Below are positions 17,061 through 26,024 of a DNA stretch of 64,000 nucleotides, one piece after another. This stretch comes from Chloroflexota bacterium (GTDB taxonomy: Bacteria > Chloroflexota > Anaerolineae > Aggregatilineales > Phototrophicaceae), in NCBI GenBank assembly GCA_026709625.1, contig JAPOSR010000051.1, positions 105,147 to 169,146 on the forward strand, written 5' to 3'. The notes under the pieces are model-generated. The model did no database searches. It was not told the origin of the DNA and saw only the letters and a program-made list of their open reading frames with translations. The position numbers were made by a program, and so were the translations under genes. Position 1 is the stretch's first letter; each line of letters begins with the position of its first letter.

Positions 17061-18206
17061 CTATCCCCAGCGCATCACATCAACCGCTCCAGCGCTCGCG
17101 CCATGCAGCAGTTTGTCCACCGCGCGCTCGGCTGAGGCCGCGCCCAGCGCCAAGCCATGGCCGCTGAAGCCGACCGCGAAGCCCACTCGCGGCTTGCCTG
17201 GCAGTGTCCCCACCAGTGGCAGGCCATCACAGCTGAAGCCCATGATGCCGCTCCAGCGCTGCGCGACCGGCGCTGTAACATCGGGGAAGTACTTTTTGAG
17301 GTAGCTATCCAGATATGCCTGTACATTGGGATTTAGACGGTCTTCGCTGGTGTTGTTTTCTTCGCTGCGAAAGTGTTTGCGTCCGCCGCCCAGCAAAAAT
17401 CGCCCGTCAAAGGTGCTACGATAATACATATAGCCATAATCGCTGTAGCCGCACCAGGGCAGAGGCGGTTTTTCCAGTGGCTCGGTGACCAGGCATTGCG
17501 CGCGCGTCGGCAGGACCTTGCCGCGAAACCAGGGGTCAATCTGCGGTGACCAGGCATTTGTGCACAGCAGCACATACTGCGCCAGGAAGCGATAGCGCCG
17601 CGTGTATATCGTGACTCGCTCGCCCGCGCATTCGATTGCGTAGACCTCGTTGTTGGCGATGAGTTCCGCGCCGCTCTGCGCCATGATGCTGCGCGTCAGC
17701 AGGTAGGGCTGCACACCGGCGTCCAGCGGCTGTTCGATACCCGCGTGATAACCGCGTCCCAGCGGATCGCGACTGTGATAGTTGATGTCGATGCCATCTT
17801 TGTCGAGCGCCCGCGCCGCGCATTCCAGCTCTTTCGCTTCTTCGGGTGATTCCGCCAGCAGCAGCGAGCCACATTCGTCAAGCGGCACGGCAAAGTCGCT
17901 GCTGTGCACAAAGCGCCGCCACAGATCCATGCTGCGCGCCGAAAGCGCCCACATCTCGCGGGCGACTGAGTGTCCATACCGCTCGATGGCGCGATGATAG
18001 AAGGTATCCAGCCCGCTGATCATAAAGCCGGCGTTGCGGCCGCTCGCGCCCAAGCCAGCATCGCGCGCATCGGTCACCACGACATCGCGTCCATGCGCCT
18101 GCTTGGCGAAGAATGCCGCTGCCCCGCCCACTAGCCCGGCGCCCACAACCAGAAAGTCGACTTCGCGTTCTTGCTGCTGCGCTCGTTGCCAGTGTGATAC
18201 GGTCAT
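17061..18206 (-). CDS. FAD-dependent amine/amino acid oxidoreductase (DAO fold)
   Basis: A 381-residue flavoprotein of the D-amino acid oxidase superfamily. The dinucleotide-binding VVGAGLVGGAAAF and the family fingerprint GLGASGRNAGFMISG are near the N-terminus; the C-terminal GFSGHGLALG closes the FAD site. It resembles PuuB/glycine-oxidase-like enzymes that oxidise secondary amines or amino acids. The substrate cannot be read from sequence. It lies next to the DgoD gene on the opposite strand, nine bases past its stop, and downstream of the R-M pair. Confidence 0.85.
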   Translation of the reverse strand: MTVSHWQRAQQQEREVDFLVVGAGLVGGAAAFFAKQAHGRDVVVTDARDAGLGASGRNAGFMISGLDTFYHRAIERYGHSVAREMWALSARSMDLWRRFVHSSDFAVPLDECGSLLLAESPEEAKELECAARALDKDGIDINYHSRDPLGRGYHAGIEQPLDAGVQPYLLTRSIMAQSGAELIANNEVYAIECAGERVTIYTRRYRFLAQYVLLCTNAWSPQIDPWFRGKVLPTRAQCLVTEPLEKPPLPWCGYSDYGYMYYRSTFDGRFLLGGGRKHFRSEENNTSEDRLNPNVQAYLDSYLKKYFPDVTAPVAQRWSGIMGFSCDGLPLVGTLPGKPRVGFAVGFSGHGLALGAASAERAVDKLLHGASAGAVDVMRWG

Positions 18207-18214
18207 AGAAGTTA

Positions 18215-19174
18215 CTAACCTGGCACTTTGGATTTTTCAAACATATTGGACTGCCTGGGTTCATTGCCGATGAGCTTACGGCTTGTAGCAGAAATCGGAT
18301 GCAAGCGTGATTTCGCAAGTTCCACGTAAGCTTCGTTTATCTCAATGCCAATGAACTGTCTGTTCAGTTTTTGACAAGCGACGGCAGTAGAGCCACTGCC
18401 TGCAAACGGATCTAGCACTATCTGTCCTTCAAGAGTGGATAGCCTGATAAGAAATTCCAACACTGCTATCGGTTTCTGTGCTTCATGGAATCGTTCTTCA
18501 TTCTCGTGAAACCAACCTTTGATAAGATTCTTCGGTTGCTTGCCATTTGTCATCACGGCTGATGAATTTACTGCCCCGACTTCGTTTTCGAGAACAACGT
18601 CAGTAATCGTTTTTGGATATGGCTTAAACAGCCAGGCGATTGGTTCCCATATGGGCGCTAGGTTTCCTAGGCGCCAGCCCGACCATTTTTCCGCTTCTGT
18701 TTGCAAACCACGCCGAGACAAGACAACTGACAGGCGTTGGGCACGGTGGTGTGCAATCGGTTTTTCCCATGCAAGAATGTCTTTAAGCAAAAACCCGCTA
18801 TCCTCCAAAGCGACGATTGCCCGATGCAGTGTTCGCCGTGCGCCAAAGACAAATAAACTTCCCCCATCTTTGACCTTTGGATACAGAGCGGATGCCCAAC
18901 GATAGCACCACTCTTGATATTCTCTAGGAATTTGGCGGTCGGACATGCTCCAGCCACGAATTGGTTTGCCACGCCGCTTAAATCCGCTCTTGCCTTCTTG
19001 GGCGGGAGATGTACCCAAAAGCGCAGAGTTGGCATTATTGTGCAGTACATCCCAGTGATCCAAACTAATGCCGTAGGGGATATCCGTGATGCAACAATGA
19101 ACGGAGTCGTTGTCCAAATTGGGAATAAGCGCTATTGCGTCCCCTACAGTGATTTCGTTTATCAATTCAGTCAT
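18215..19174 (-). CDS. Beta-class DNA adenine/cytosine-N4 methyltransferase, partner of HindIII-like endonuclease
   Basis: A 319-residue methyltransferase. The catalytic motif IV reads TDIPYG near residue 30, and the AdoMet motif DPFAGSGST follows near residue 255; this IV-before-I order is the beta class, to which HindIII methylase belongs. Start ATG 19174 was chosen because it overlaps the endonuclease stop by eight bases, a common R-M coupling; a further ATG 14 codons upstream lies inside the endonuclease gene. It should methylate the site cut by the partner, predicted AAGCTT. An AAGCTT site lies inside the gene at 18328. Base composition is visibly more AT-rich than the neighbours. Confidence 0.88.
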   Translation of the reverse strand: MTELINEITVGDAIALIPNLDNDSVHCCITDIPYGISLDHWDVLHNNANSALLGTSPAQEGKSGFKRRGKPIRGWSMSDRQIPREYQEWCYRWASALYPKVKDGGSLFVFGARRTLHRAIVALEDSGFLLKDILAWEKPIAHHRAQRLSVVLSRRGLQTEAEKWSGWRLGNLAPIWEPIAWLFKPYPKTITDVVLENEVGAVNSSAVMTNGKQPKNLIKGWFHENEERFHEAQKPIAVLEFLIRLSTLEGQIVLDPFAGSGSTAVACQKLNRQFIGIEINEAYVELAKSRLHPISATSRKLIGNEPRQSNMFEKSKVPG

Positions 19175-20018
19175 TGAGTGTTTGGCTCGCTCTCTGAATT
19201 GTCTTGCGTATAACATCTATCTTCTGGTCGATTTTCTCCGAGCGAATCAGCCTACGAATGGCTTCTTCTTTGGACAAACTATGATAACTTCGTTTTACAG
19301 ACTCCCAATAGACTATACCTTCCTGCGCTGCTTCACTTGTCGACTGAATTGCCGTTTGTTTGTATTGTCTCAGCATTTGAAAACTCGTTTCCGTTATAGA
19401 AACAATGTTGTCGTCAACTGCTTCCCAATATCGACGAGCGTCTTTGGAAGGCTCAAGATATCCGGCGGTGTTCCAAAGCAATTCGAGGGATTGAATTGGT
19501 GGATGATCGAGCAAATACTTCATATGTACATATGATAGCAAAGTCACATTTCGTTGTTCAGCTTGTACGTAAATCTGGCTGGAGCGGCTTGGAAATTGAT
19601 ACCATGGTGCTACCAGACAAGCGTAAGTGTCGCTACGCCGCCAATCATCCAGCGCAGTGATTTTGAAGTCCTTCTGATTCTTGGCTGTTCTGCTCAAGCG
19701 GAACGCCTTCGCGTCGGCAACTATCGAGTAGTCCTTGGATACTCCGCGAACATCTGCCGAGTCTCCGCGCACACGGATTACTTCCGATGGAATATCCAGT
19801 GAATTGAACCACCGTTTCAAGAGGATATCGCAGTATTTTGCCCACAGTTTCTCATGTGACGAATCGTGGGCGAATTGTTCCGGAATAACGCCACACTGAA
19901 GCATGGACGGACCAATTGCATTGGACGAAAGCAACTCCACTTTCTGTTCCAAATGGTCAAATGCCCCACTTGTTTGGGCGATTTCCTCGATAATGGAAAT
20001 GATAGAATATCGAGTCAT
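19167..20018 (-). CDS. HindIII-family type II restriction endonuclease
   Basis: A 283-residue protein, close to the 300 residues of HindIII. It shares with HindIII, as I recall that sequence, a striking central block VADAKAFRLSRTAKNQKDFK at 100-119, holding the Asp-Ala-Lys catalytic core of the PD-(D/E)XK fold at 102-104. Further matches are an ALxxWR motif just after it, an APWYQFPSRSSQIY segment and a C-terminal KEEAIRRLI helix. The predicted target is AAGCTT. It is followed by its methyltransferase with an eight-base overlap. The gene is AT-rich relative to its surroundings and sits between metabolic genes, so recent transfer is likely. Confidence 0.9.
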   Translation of the reverse strand: MTRYSIISIIEEIAQTSGAFDHLEQKVELLSSNAIGPSMLQCGVIPEQFAHDSSHEKLWAKYCDILLKRWFNSLDIPSEVIRVRGDSADVRGVSKDYSIVADAKAFRLSRTAKNQKDFKITALDDWRRSDTYACLVAPWYQFPSRSSQIYVQAEQRNVTLLSYVHMKYLLDHPPIQSLELLWNTAGYLEPSKDARRYWEAVDDNIVSITETSFQMLRQYKQTAIQSTSEAAQEGIVYWESVKRSYHSLSKEEAIRRLIRSEKIDQKIDVIRKTIQRASQTLND

Positions 20019-20036
20019 AGCGGCTGCTCTCCGCTG

Positions 20037-20867
20037 TTAGCCGGCGCGCATCAATTCGCGCTCGACATGATCTTTAAGCACGAGCGTCTTGCGCCATTCG
20101 TCGTCTGTGCCATCGCAGATGAGCGCGATATGCCCGCTGAAGCCAGCTGCCTTCACCAATGCTAGCGCCCGTGTGAACTCGGCTGCATCCAGCTCGTCGC
20201 CAGTGAAGATACCCTTGCAGTGCAGGGAGGTCGCCCGTGGCAGCAGCGCGCGCATGGTGGCGTATTTGTCGGCGGTCTTGGCGGCATTGCCAAAATCGAC
20301 GCATAGCTGCAGCGAGCGCCCCACGCCGTCCATGATTCGCAGCAAATTGTCGCTTTCCACGCTGGTTGCGCGCCAATTTTCTGTGGTGGTATGCAAGCCC
20401 AGCTCCGCGCCAAAATCAGCCAATTCACGCAGCGCGTCGCAACTGCGTTGGATAGCGGCTGGGCTGGGCGCATCGCTGCCACAATCCAGTCGCACGCCTT
20501 TCGCCCCCAGTTTGACCGCGACTCGCTGCCAGCGCTTGGCTGCTGCGATATCCCGCCGCCAGACCGCATTGTCCGCTGCCGACAAATTGCCGGTGTCGAT
20601 CAACAGGTTGACCAAGGTTACGCCCGCCGCCTCGATCTTGGCGAGCAGTCGGGCGAGGTAGCCATCGTCAATAGCTGGCAGATGAAAATTGCAGATCTCC
20701 AGCAGGTGGATGCCTTCGGCAGCGATGAAAGCCGGCAGTTCCAGCAGGCTTAATTCGGCTGGCTGGCTGGCTGCGCGGTTGACCATCGCGCCGCTTTCGT
20801 CCGGCTCATACCAGGGCGCTCCCAGCGCGCCATGCAGCGTCCAGGAAGAAATCGCCAATTTGATCAT
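20037..20867 (-). CDS. Sugar phosphate isomerase/epimerase-like TIM-barrel protein
   Basis: A 276-residue AP-endonuclease-2/xylose isomerase-like barrel. Features of the family are ISSWTLHG at strand 1, IHLLEICNFHLP, VNLLIDTGNLS, VRLDCGSDAP, TTENWRATS with a metal-binding Glu, LCVDFGNA with an Asp, and ATSLHCKGIF with a His. It may isomerise or epimerise a sugar or sugar acid. Its stop lies only 18 bases before the R-M endonuclease start, so the R-M pair might be read from this gene's promoter. Confidence 0.78.
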   Translation of the reverse strand: MIKLAISSWTLHGALGAPWYEPDESGAMVNRAASQPAELSLLELPAFIAAEGIHLLEICNFHLPAIDDGYLARLLAKIEAAGVTLVNLLIDTGNLSAADNAVWRRDIAAAKRWQRVAVKLGAKGVRLDCGSDAPSPAAIQRSCDALRELADFGAELGLHTTTENWRATSVESDNLLRIMDGVGRSLQLCVDFGNAAKTADKYATMRALLPRATSLHCKGIFTGDELDAAEFTRALALVKAAGFSGHIALICDGTDDEWRKTLVLKDHVERELMRAG

Positions 20868-20931
20868 TTTCCACTACCCTTCAGGCTGATTGCCACCAGG
20901 CGAATGATAATCGGCAATGCGCCAATGTCCA

Positions 20932-21103
20932 AATCGGGGGGTGGTGATTTTGATGGATATGCTTTGCTTTGCCCCTCCCCCAAAAAAATGAGGGAGGGGC
21001 TACCATGCTGCGGAAACGCAGGCAAAACGCCCCTTCCCTCGTTCTGGGGGCAAGGGGCCGGGGGCTTGGTTGCCATATCCACGCATTCACCACTCCCCAA
21101 ATC
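20932..21103 (+). repeat. Dispersed palindromic intergenic element, copy 3
   Basis: The best preserved copy. The left end AAATCGGGGGGTGGTGATTTT pairs with the right end TTCACCACTCCCCAAAT. Inside are CAAAAAAATGAGGGAGGGG, a small hairpin CTGCGGAAACGCAG, and CCCCTTCCCTCGTTCTGGGG. It lies between the divergent isomerase and amino acid binding-protein genes. Confidence 0.85.
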
Positions 21104-21193
21104 GCGCGCTTTTGCCGGTGCCGCTTTTTGCGTGATAGAATAGGTGAAGTCACGGTATCGACCTGGCTTTTCTGAACAACGGGAGGAACGACA

Positions 21194-22678
21194 ATGAGAA
21201 CCACCAAGTATTTGTTGTTGCTGGGGCTTTTGCTGCTGGCGCTGCCCCTTGCATTCGCGGATGGACACTTGCCCGACCTGGATGGTCGCGCGGTGACTGT
21301 CGCTGTTGAAAATGCCTATCCGCCCTTCAACACGTTAAATCCCGATACTGGCGAGCCAGAAGGCTGGGATTATGACACGTTGGGCGAGATTTGCGCGCGT
21401 TTGAACTGCGTGCCGGAATACATTGAGACGAGTTGGGAAGGGCTGATCGTGGCGGTGTCGAATGGCGAGTTCGACATGGCGGCTGATGGCATCACCATCA
21501 CCGAGGAGCGTGCTGAGATAGTGGACTATTCGGATGGCTATATCGATGTCATTCAGCGGCTGATGGTGCGTCTTGAGGAAGATCGGTTTGACAGCGCGGC
21601 GGCCTTCGTTGCTGGCGATTTTGTGGTGGGCGTGCAGGTAGCGACGACAAACTACATTGCGGCTGAGGAGTTGTTGGGCGAGGGCAGCGACCGCATTGTT
21701 GCCTATGGCGAGTTTGGTTTGGCGGTGCAGGCTTTGATTACTGGCGACATCGATGCGGTTGTGATAGACGATGTGGCGGGTCAAGGCTATGTGGGTTTGA
21801 ACGCGGATAGGATCAAATTGCTGTCGGATGATTTGATTACGCAGCAGTTGGGTTTCATCTATCCGCAGGGCAGCGACTTGGTCGAGCCTGTCAATATGGC
21901 GCTGGCTAGCATGCGCGAGGATGGCACGCTGGCTGCTATCAACGCCAAGTGGCTGGGCGACACGGCAGATGCCATGATGCTGCCCGACCTGGATGGTCGC
22001 GCGGTGACTGTCGCTGTTGAAAATGCCTATCCGCCCTTCAACACGTTAAATCCCGATACTGGCGAGCCAGAAGGCTGGGATTATGACACGTTGGGCGAGA
22101 TTTGCGCGCGTTTGAACTGCGTGCCGGAATACATTGAGACGAGTTGGGAAGGGCTGATCGTGGCGGTGTCGAATGGCGAGTTCGACATGGCGGCTGATGG
22201 CATCACCATCACCGAGGAGCGTGCTGAGATAGTGGACTATTCGGATGGCTATATCGATGTCATTCAGCGGCTGATGGTGCGTCTTGAGGAAGATCGGTTT
22301 GACAGCGCGGCGGCCTTCGTTGCTGGCGATTTTGTGGTGGGCGTGCAGGTAGCGACGACAAACTACATTGCGGCTGAGGAGTTGTTGGGCGAGGGCAGCG
22401 ACCGCATTGTTGCCTATGGCGAGTTTGGTTTGGCGGTGCAGGCTTTGATTACTGGCGACATCGATGCGGTTGTGATAGACGATGTGGCGGGTCAAGGCTA
22501 TGTGGGTTTGAACGCGGATAGGATCAAATTGCTGTCGGATGATTTGATTACGCAGCAGTTGGGTTTCATCTATCCGCAGGGCAGCGACTTGGTCGAGCCT
22601 GTCAATATGGCGCTGGCTAGCATGCGCGAGGATGGCACGCTGGCTGCTATCAACGCCAAGTGGCTGGGTGATAACTAG
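21194..22678 (+). CDS. Amino acid ABC transporter binding protein with exactly duplicated domain
   Basis: A 494-residue secreted protein made of one signal peptide (about 1-23) and two identical binding-protein domains (about 27-255 and 264-492). Each is a family 3 polar amino acid/opine solute-binding domain with [37 protein letters not shown] and the [19 protein letters not shown] hinge region. No lipobox Cys is seen. The domains are separated by only eight residues. A GGGAGG site precedes the ATG by seven bases. A permease gene follows at 23188; no ATPase gene is nearby, so that subunit must be elsewhere. Confidence 0.88.
   Translation: MRTTKYLLLLGLLLLALPLAFADGHLPDLDGRAVTVAVENAYPPFNTLNPDTGEPEGWDYDTLGEICARLNCVPEYIETSWEGLIVAVSNGEFDMAADGITITEERAEIVDYSDGYIDVIQRLMVRLEEDRFDSAAAFVAGDFVVGVQVATTNYIAAEELLGEGSDRIVAYGEFGLAVQALITGDIDAVVIDDVAGQGYVGLNADRIKLLSDDLITQQLGFIYPQGSDLVEPVNMALASMREDGTLAAINAKWLGDTADAMMLPDLDGRAVTVAVENAYPPFNTLNPDTGEPEGWDYDTLGEICARLNCVPEYIETSWEGLIVAVSNGEFDMAADGITITEERAEIVDYSDGYIDVIQRLMVRLEEDRFDSAAAFVAGDFVVGVQVATTNYIAAEELLGEGSDRIVAYGEFGLAVQALITGDIDAVVIDDVAGQGYVGLNADRIKLLSDDLITQQLGFIYPQGSDLVEPVNMALASMREDGTLAAINAKWLGDN
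21271..21957 (+). repeat. Exact tandem duplication, unit 1
   Basis: This 687-base stretch recurs at 21982-22668 with a period of 711 bases and no difference that I could find by eye. The units encode complete binding-protein domains. The 24-base junction at 21958-21981 is unique. Confidence 0.92.
21982..22668 (+). repeat. Exact tandem duplication, unit 2
   Basis: Second copy of the 687-base unit. Identity stops one codon before the end of the gene: unit 1 continues GGGCGACACGG and unit 2 GGGTGATAACTAG. Confidence 0.92.
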
Positions 22679-22760
22679 CTGACCTGGCGTGGCGATTTCT
22701 GGCTCAAACGCAGTGCTTGCAACACAGCGCTGCGTTTGTCCATCTTTTTTGCTAGCACAG

Positions 22761-23072
22761 TTAACGACATGTCTTTGTCGCAAGCAGTCTTGCGCTCTGG
22801 TAGTTAGGACCTGTGAAGATCGAAAGCCGGAGCATGGTTCTGCTGGCGTTCACACTCATTTTGTACAGATGATCCGGGTTATGTTTCACAATGCGCAGCC
22901 ATTCCCACGAGATTTTGCCGAACAGATTCGACCAGCGCGCTTCAATCCGAGAGCCGTCTGTGGCAAGTTGGCATGAAACATAATAGTGTGCTTCATAGTC
23001 ACCCGCAAAGACGAGCATAGCCAGGTGGCTGACCAATACAATAACAAGTACAACGAGCGCGATTTTTTTCAT
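22761..23072 (-). CDS. Small secreted protein, unknown function
   Basis: A 103-residue protein with a clear signal peptide (MKKIALVVLVIVLVSHLAMLVFAG) and a short mature part containing two cysteines (in YVSCQLA and at KTCR at the end). No family recognised. It is supported by a very strong ribosome binding site, GGAGGTGAGCC directly before the ATG at 23072. It lies on the opposite strand between the binding-protein and permease genes, splitting what would otherwise be an operon. Confidence 0.65.
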   Translation of the reverse strand: MKKIALVVLVIVLVSHLAMLVFAGDYEAHYYVSCQLATDGSRIEARWSNLFGKISWEWLRIVKHNPDHLYKMSVNASRTMLRLSIFTGPNYQSARLLATKTCR

Positions 23073-23187
23073 GGCTCACCTCCGCAGGATATTGATCGCT
23101 AATGCGTTTACACGAATGCTGTATGAAATGCGCAATGTTCTGGAAATGGAATTTTTTCGCGCTGTTTGACAATCTTGGAACGGCAGC

Positions 23188-24204
23188 ATGAACACATCAG
23201 CCCCGCAAGGCGCGAATGAGCCCGACCTGCAAGAAATCATCGCCGAGTCGCGTGGGCGGGCGATGCGCTTTGCTCGGCTGTATACATTTCCGTATTGGAT
23301 TGTGTTTTTGGTGATTTTGGGCATCTTGCTGGCCATCAGCATTTTGACCGACAAAGTCTATTCCGATATTTTTACGCAGCTGATGGATGGCGTCGATATG
23401 ACCTTGTTTGTCAGTGGCGCGAGTTATCTCTTGGCGCTGACCATCGCGATCATCGTCGGCATCATCCGCTCCAACCCGCCCGAAGCGCCCCAGACTCGCC
23501 AGATTCTGCGCAAGGCTCTCCTCCGCTGGCTGCGCATCGCTACCTACAATGTCTGTACTGTTTATGTCAGCGTCATGCGCGGCATTCCCATTTTGGTGGT
23601 GCTGCTGGTCACCGCTTTCATCGTCGTGCCGGCGCTGCGCGATCTGATCAATACCAATGTGGTCGGCGGCATTCGCGATCTGCTGGACGACCCCGACATC
23701 CCCGACTTGATTTGGCGCGGCAGTTCGGCTGGCACAGCGATCGTTGCACTGGCTATCACCTATGGCGCTTATATGTCGGAGACAGTGCGCGCGGGCATTC
23801 AATCTATCCCCAAAGGGCAATTTGAAGCCGCCTATTCGGTGGGCATGACCTATTGGCAGACGATGCGCTCGATCGTGCTGCCGCAGGCATTTCGCAATGT
23901 GCTGCCGCCGCTGGGCAACGACTTTGTGGCGATGATTAAGGATTCATCTTTGTTGGCATTTTTGGGCATCCGCGATATCACGCAGATTGCCAAGACCACC
24001 TCGGGGCGCAGCTTTCGTTATGTCGAGACCTATGCTGTTGTGGCGTATCTGTATTTGACCTTGGTCATCCTGGCGACCACTTTGGTCAACATGTTGGAAG
24101 ACACGGTCAACATCGAGCGCGAAACGCCGCGTCTGGTGAAACGTTTGGGCGGGCTGCTGCCGGGCCGGCGCAAGCGCAAAGCCATCCCCGAGACTTTCGG
24201 CTAG
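23188..24204 (+). CDS. Polar amino acid ABC transporter permease
   Basis: A 338-residue HisM/GlnP-type permease. After a cytoplasmic N-terminus it has about six membrane segments, an MRGIPILVVLL segment typical of the amino acid family, YGAYMSETVRAGIQSIPKGQFEAA, and the EAA loop region AAYSVGMTYWQTMRSIVLPQA. It forms the membrane channel for the uptake system whose binding protein is encoded upstream. A long loop between the third and fourth segments (about 150-180) is larger than usual. The C-terminus is basic. No ATP-binding protein gene follows; the next gene is convergent. Confidence 0.88.
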   Translation: MNTSAPQGANEPDLQEIIAESRGRAMRFARLYTFPYWIVFLVILGILLAISILTDKVYSDIFTQLMDGVDMTLFVSGASYLLALTIAIIVGIIRSNPPEAPQTRQILRKALLRWLRIATYNVCTVYVSVMRGIPILVVLLVTAFIVVPALRDLINTNVVGGIRDLLDDPDIPDLIWRGSSAGTAIVALAITYGAYMSETVRAGIQSIPKGQFEAAYSVGMTYWQTMRSIVLPQAFRNVLPPLGNDFVAMIKDSSLLAFLGIRDITQIAKTTSGRSFRYVETYAVVAYLYLTLVILATTLVNMLEDTVNIERETPRLVKRLGGLLPGRRKRKAIPETFG

Positions 24205-24219
24205 CGGCTGTTCGCTTTC

Positions 24220-25206
24220 CTAGCGCGCTGTTTGGCGGATGCCTTCATCTTCGTCTTGCAGCATATCTTCGGGCAAGGGCTCGTCTGCGCTGGCGGTGTC
24301 GCCGCGGAGTCGCTGGGCGGTGTTTTGCTCGCGCTGCTCGACCAAGCTGTTGTCGAGTCCGCTCAGCGCCGCCGCCATATTTTCGCTTAAGTGATGCCCA
24401 TGAAAGTGCACTTCGTCCATGGCGTCGATGGTGTCTTGCAGCTTGTCGATTTCGTCTTTGATCTCGATGCTGAGTCGTTGTCCGCGCGCGCCATCGCTGT
24501 CCTTTGCGCCCAGCAGCGACATCTGCGCGTAGACTGTGCCCAGCGCCGACAACGTGCTTTCCAACTGGATCTCGGCGCGTTTGATGATGCTGGCGCTGGC
24601 TTCCAGGCTGACCAACTGCCGCTGCAGCAACTTGAGCTGCTGTTCGAGGTCGCGGCGGGTGTGCGCGTCGCTTTCACTGCCGATGCGGCGGCGCACATTG
24701 GCGATTTTGCGCGGCACTCGCTGCAGGTCGCGCGCGGCCAGGTCGTTGTTTTCGAAGTGGTCGATCCGCGATGCCAGGTTGTACATGTGGACGATCCAGT
24801 CGTTGATGCCCGCAATCAACGTGCGCTGGCGGGTGCGCATGGCGCCGCGCGCCACATCAGCCAACTTCAACATGTTTCGGCGGTATTCAAAGGCATCGCG
24901 CAGCCGCTCGCGGGAGATGCGATTGTGAATGTTGCGCAGGTCATATTCGCGTTCAAAGTCTTCCGCCAACGCTTGCTCGGTGGCTTCGGGGTCGTTAAGC
25001 GTTGCCGCGACCAGCACAGCCTGAGCCACTCCCCCCAGCGCCAGCCAATACCAAGGCTGCCATTCCATAAATGGCAAACTGACATCTTGCACGAAGAGGA
25101 AGAGGATGGCGGTAACCATCAGGGTTACCAGCGTCTCCCAACGCAGCACGGCGCTGGCGAGCAACGTGCCAAAAACCTTCTGCCGCGCTTCGGTGTCCGT
25201 TGTCAT
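24220..25206 (-). CDS. Membrane-anchored coiled-coil protein linked to PspA
   Basis: A 328-residue protein with two N-terminal hydrophobic segments (about 22-40 and 50-68), then a long charged helical region (about 85-290) rich in Leu/Ala/Glu/Arg heptad-like patterns, and an acidic tail. No enzyme motif is visible. It follows the PspA gene by 31 bases on the same strand, so it is probably co-expressed and may act with PspA at the membrane. I know no formal family name. Confidence 0.72.
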   Translation of the reverse strand: MTTDTEARQKVFGTLLASAVLRWETLVTLMVTAILFLFVQDVSLPFMEWQPWYWLALGGVAQAVLVAATLNDPEATEQALAEDFEREYDLRNIHNRISRERLRDAFEYRRNMLKLADVARGAMRTRQRTLIAGINDWIVHMYNLASRIDHFENNDLAARDLQRVPRKIANVRRRIGSESDAHTRRDLEQQLKLLQRQLVSLEASASIIKRAEIQLESTLSALGTVYAQMSLLGAKDSDGARGQRLSIEIKDEIDKLQDTIDAMDEVHFHGHHLSENMAAALSGLDNSLVEQREQNTAQRLRGDTASADEPLPEDMLQDEDEGIRQTAR

Positions 25207-25237
25207 GATCCCGCTGCCGTCAGATTATGCGCCCGCT

Positions 25238-25918
25238 TTATTCCGTGCTCAGCAGCCGCTGCCGGCGTTCTTCCAGCTGCAATTCGACTTGACCAATGCC
25301 GACTGTGTCTTCAATCTGGTCGGACAGCTTGCGGCTGGCCAGGTCGGCGCGGGCGTCTTCTTGGTCGATCTGCGAATAAATCGAATCGAGCAGGCTGTCG
25401 ATTTCTTGGTCGCCCGAGGTATCTAGCTTGTCCATGCTGCGCAGGGTCTTGGTCATGACTTTTTTGGTTTCTGCCAGCTCGAGCAGCGAGCGCATCTTCT
25501 CGCGTTCTTGCTTGATTGTAGTCAGCCGCCCTTCCAGCTTCATGCGCATATTCAGCATGCCTTGATACTGCTCTTGCTGCGACTGCCACTGCTCGTAGTA
25601 TTCTTGCGCCAGCTCTTGTTTGGTATTCATTTCAGCTTGGGCGGCGGCAGCCAAATCATTCTTGCCACGCAGAATCAAGGTATCGATATCGCGGTCCAGC
25701 TTGTCGGTCTGGTTGGAAAATTCTTCATATTTGCGCTTGAGCGTGCGCACTGACCCGCCCACGGTCGCCGCAGAATCCTCGAGCGCGTCGAGGTTGCGTT
25801 CCACCTGGCGGATGTACTCGTCCATGACCTTGAGGGAGTTGGTTTCCAGGGCGCGGTCAATCATGCCATGCAGGTTGGCGCTGAATAATGTGCGGACCTT
25901 CTGTATTATCGATGGCAT
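25238..25918 (-). CDS. pspA: PspA/IM30 family protein
   Basis: A 226-residue almost wholly helical protein with the PspA signature: start MPSIIQKVRTLFSANLHGMIDRA, a conserved helix MDEYIRQVERNLDALE, and long coiled-coil helices after it. Such proteins polymerise on membranes under envelope stress and maintain proton motive force. The start was placed at ATG 25918, preceded by AAGGA, because the upstream extension is not family-like. Immediately downstream is the membrane coiled-coil gene; no pspF or pspBC homologue is in view. Confidence 0.85.
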   Translation of the reverse strand: MPSIIQKVRTLFSANLHGMIDRALETNSLKVMDEYIRQVERNLDALEDSAATVGGSVRTLKRKYEEFSNQTDKLDRDIDTLILRGKNDLAAAAQAEMNTKQELAQEYYEQWQSQQEQYQGMLNMRMKLEGRLTTIKQEREKMRSLLELAETKKVMTKTLRSMDKLDTSGDQEIDSLLDSIYSQIDQEDARADLASRKLSDQIEDTVGIGQVELQLEERRQRLLSTE

Positions 25919-26024
25919 CTTTAGGCATTCCTTTGCTGAATTGGCTTGTCTGCGCCTTGGCTGGCTGCGAGTATAACACAAGACGCGGGCTGCGCATTAT
26001 AGTGGCTTGCCGCGCTTATCAGGA

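Noticed and set aside
20932-21103. The dispersed elements as insertion sequences
   Set aside because: They are too short to code for a transposase, and I could not identify clear target-site duplications, so they are listed only as repeats.
20864-21268. Reading frames across the dispersed repeat copy 3 on both strands
   Set aside because: They are formed by the palindromic element itself, recur in unrelated form at other copies and have no SD or family similarity.
21271-22668. CRISPR array or other short-repeat system
   Set aside because: The only tandem repeat is two long coding units; no array of short spaced repeats and no cas gene was seen anywhere in the window.
22046-22783. A minus-strand frame duplicated at 21335-21784
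   Set aside because: Both are shadows of the exactly duplicated binding-protein domain; the duplication explains their identity.
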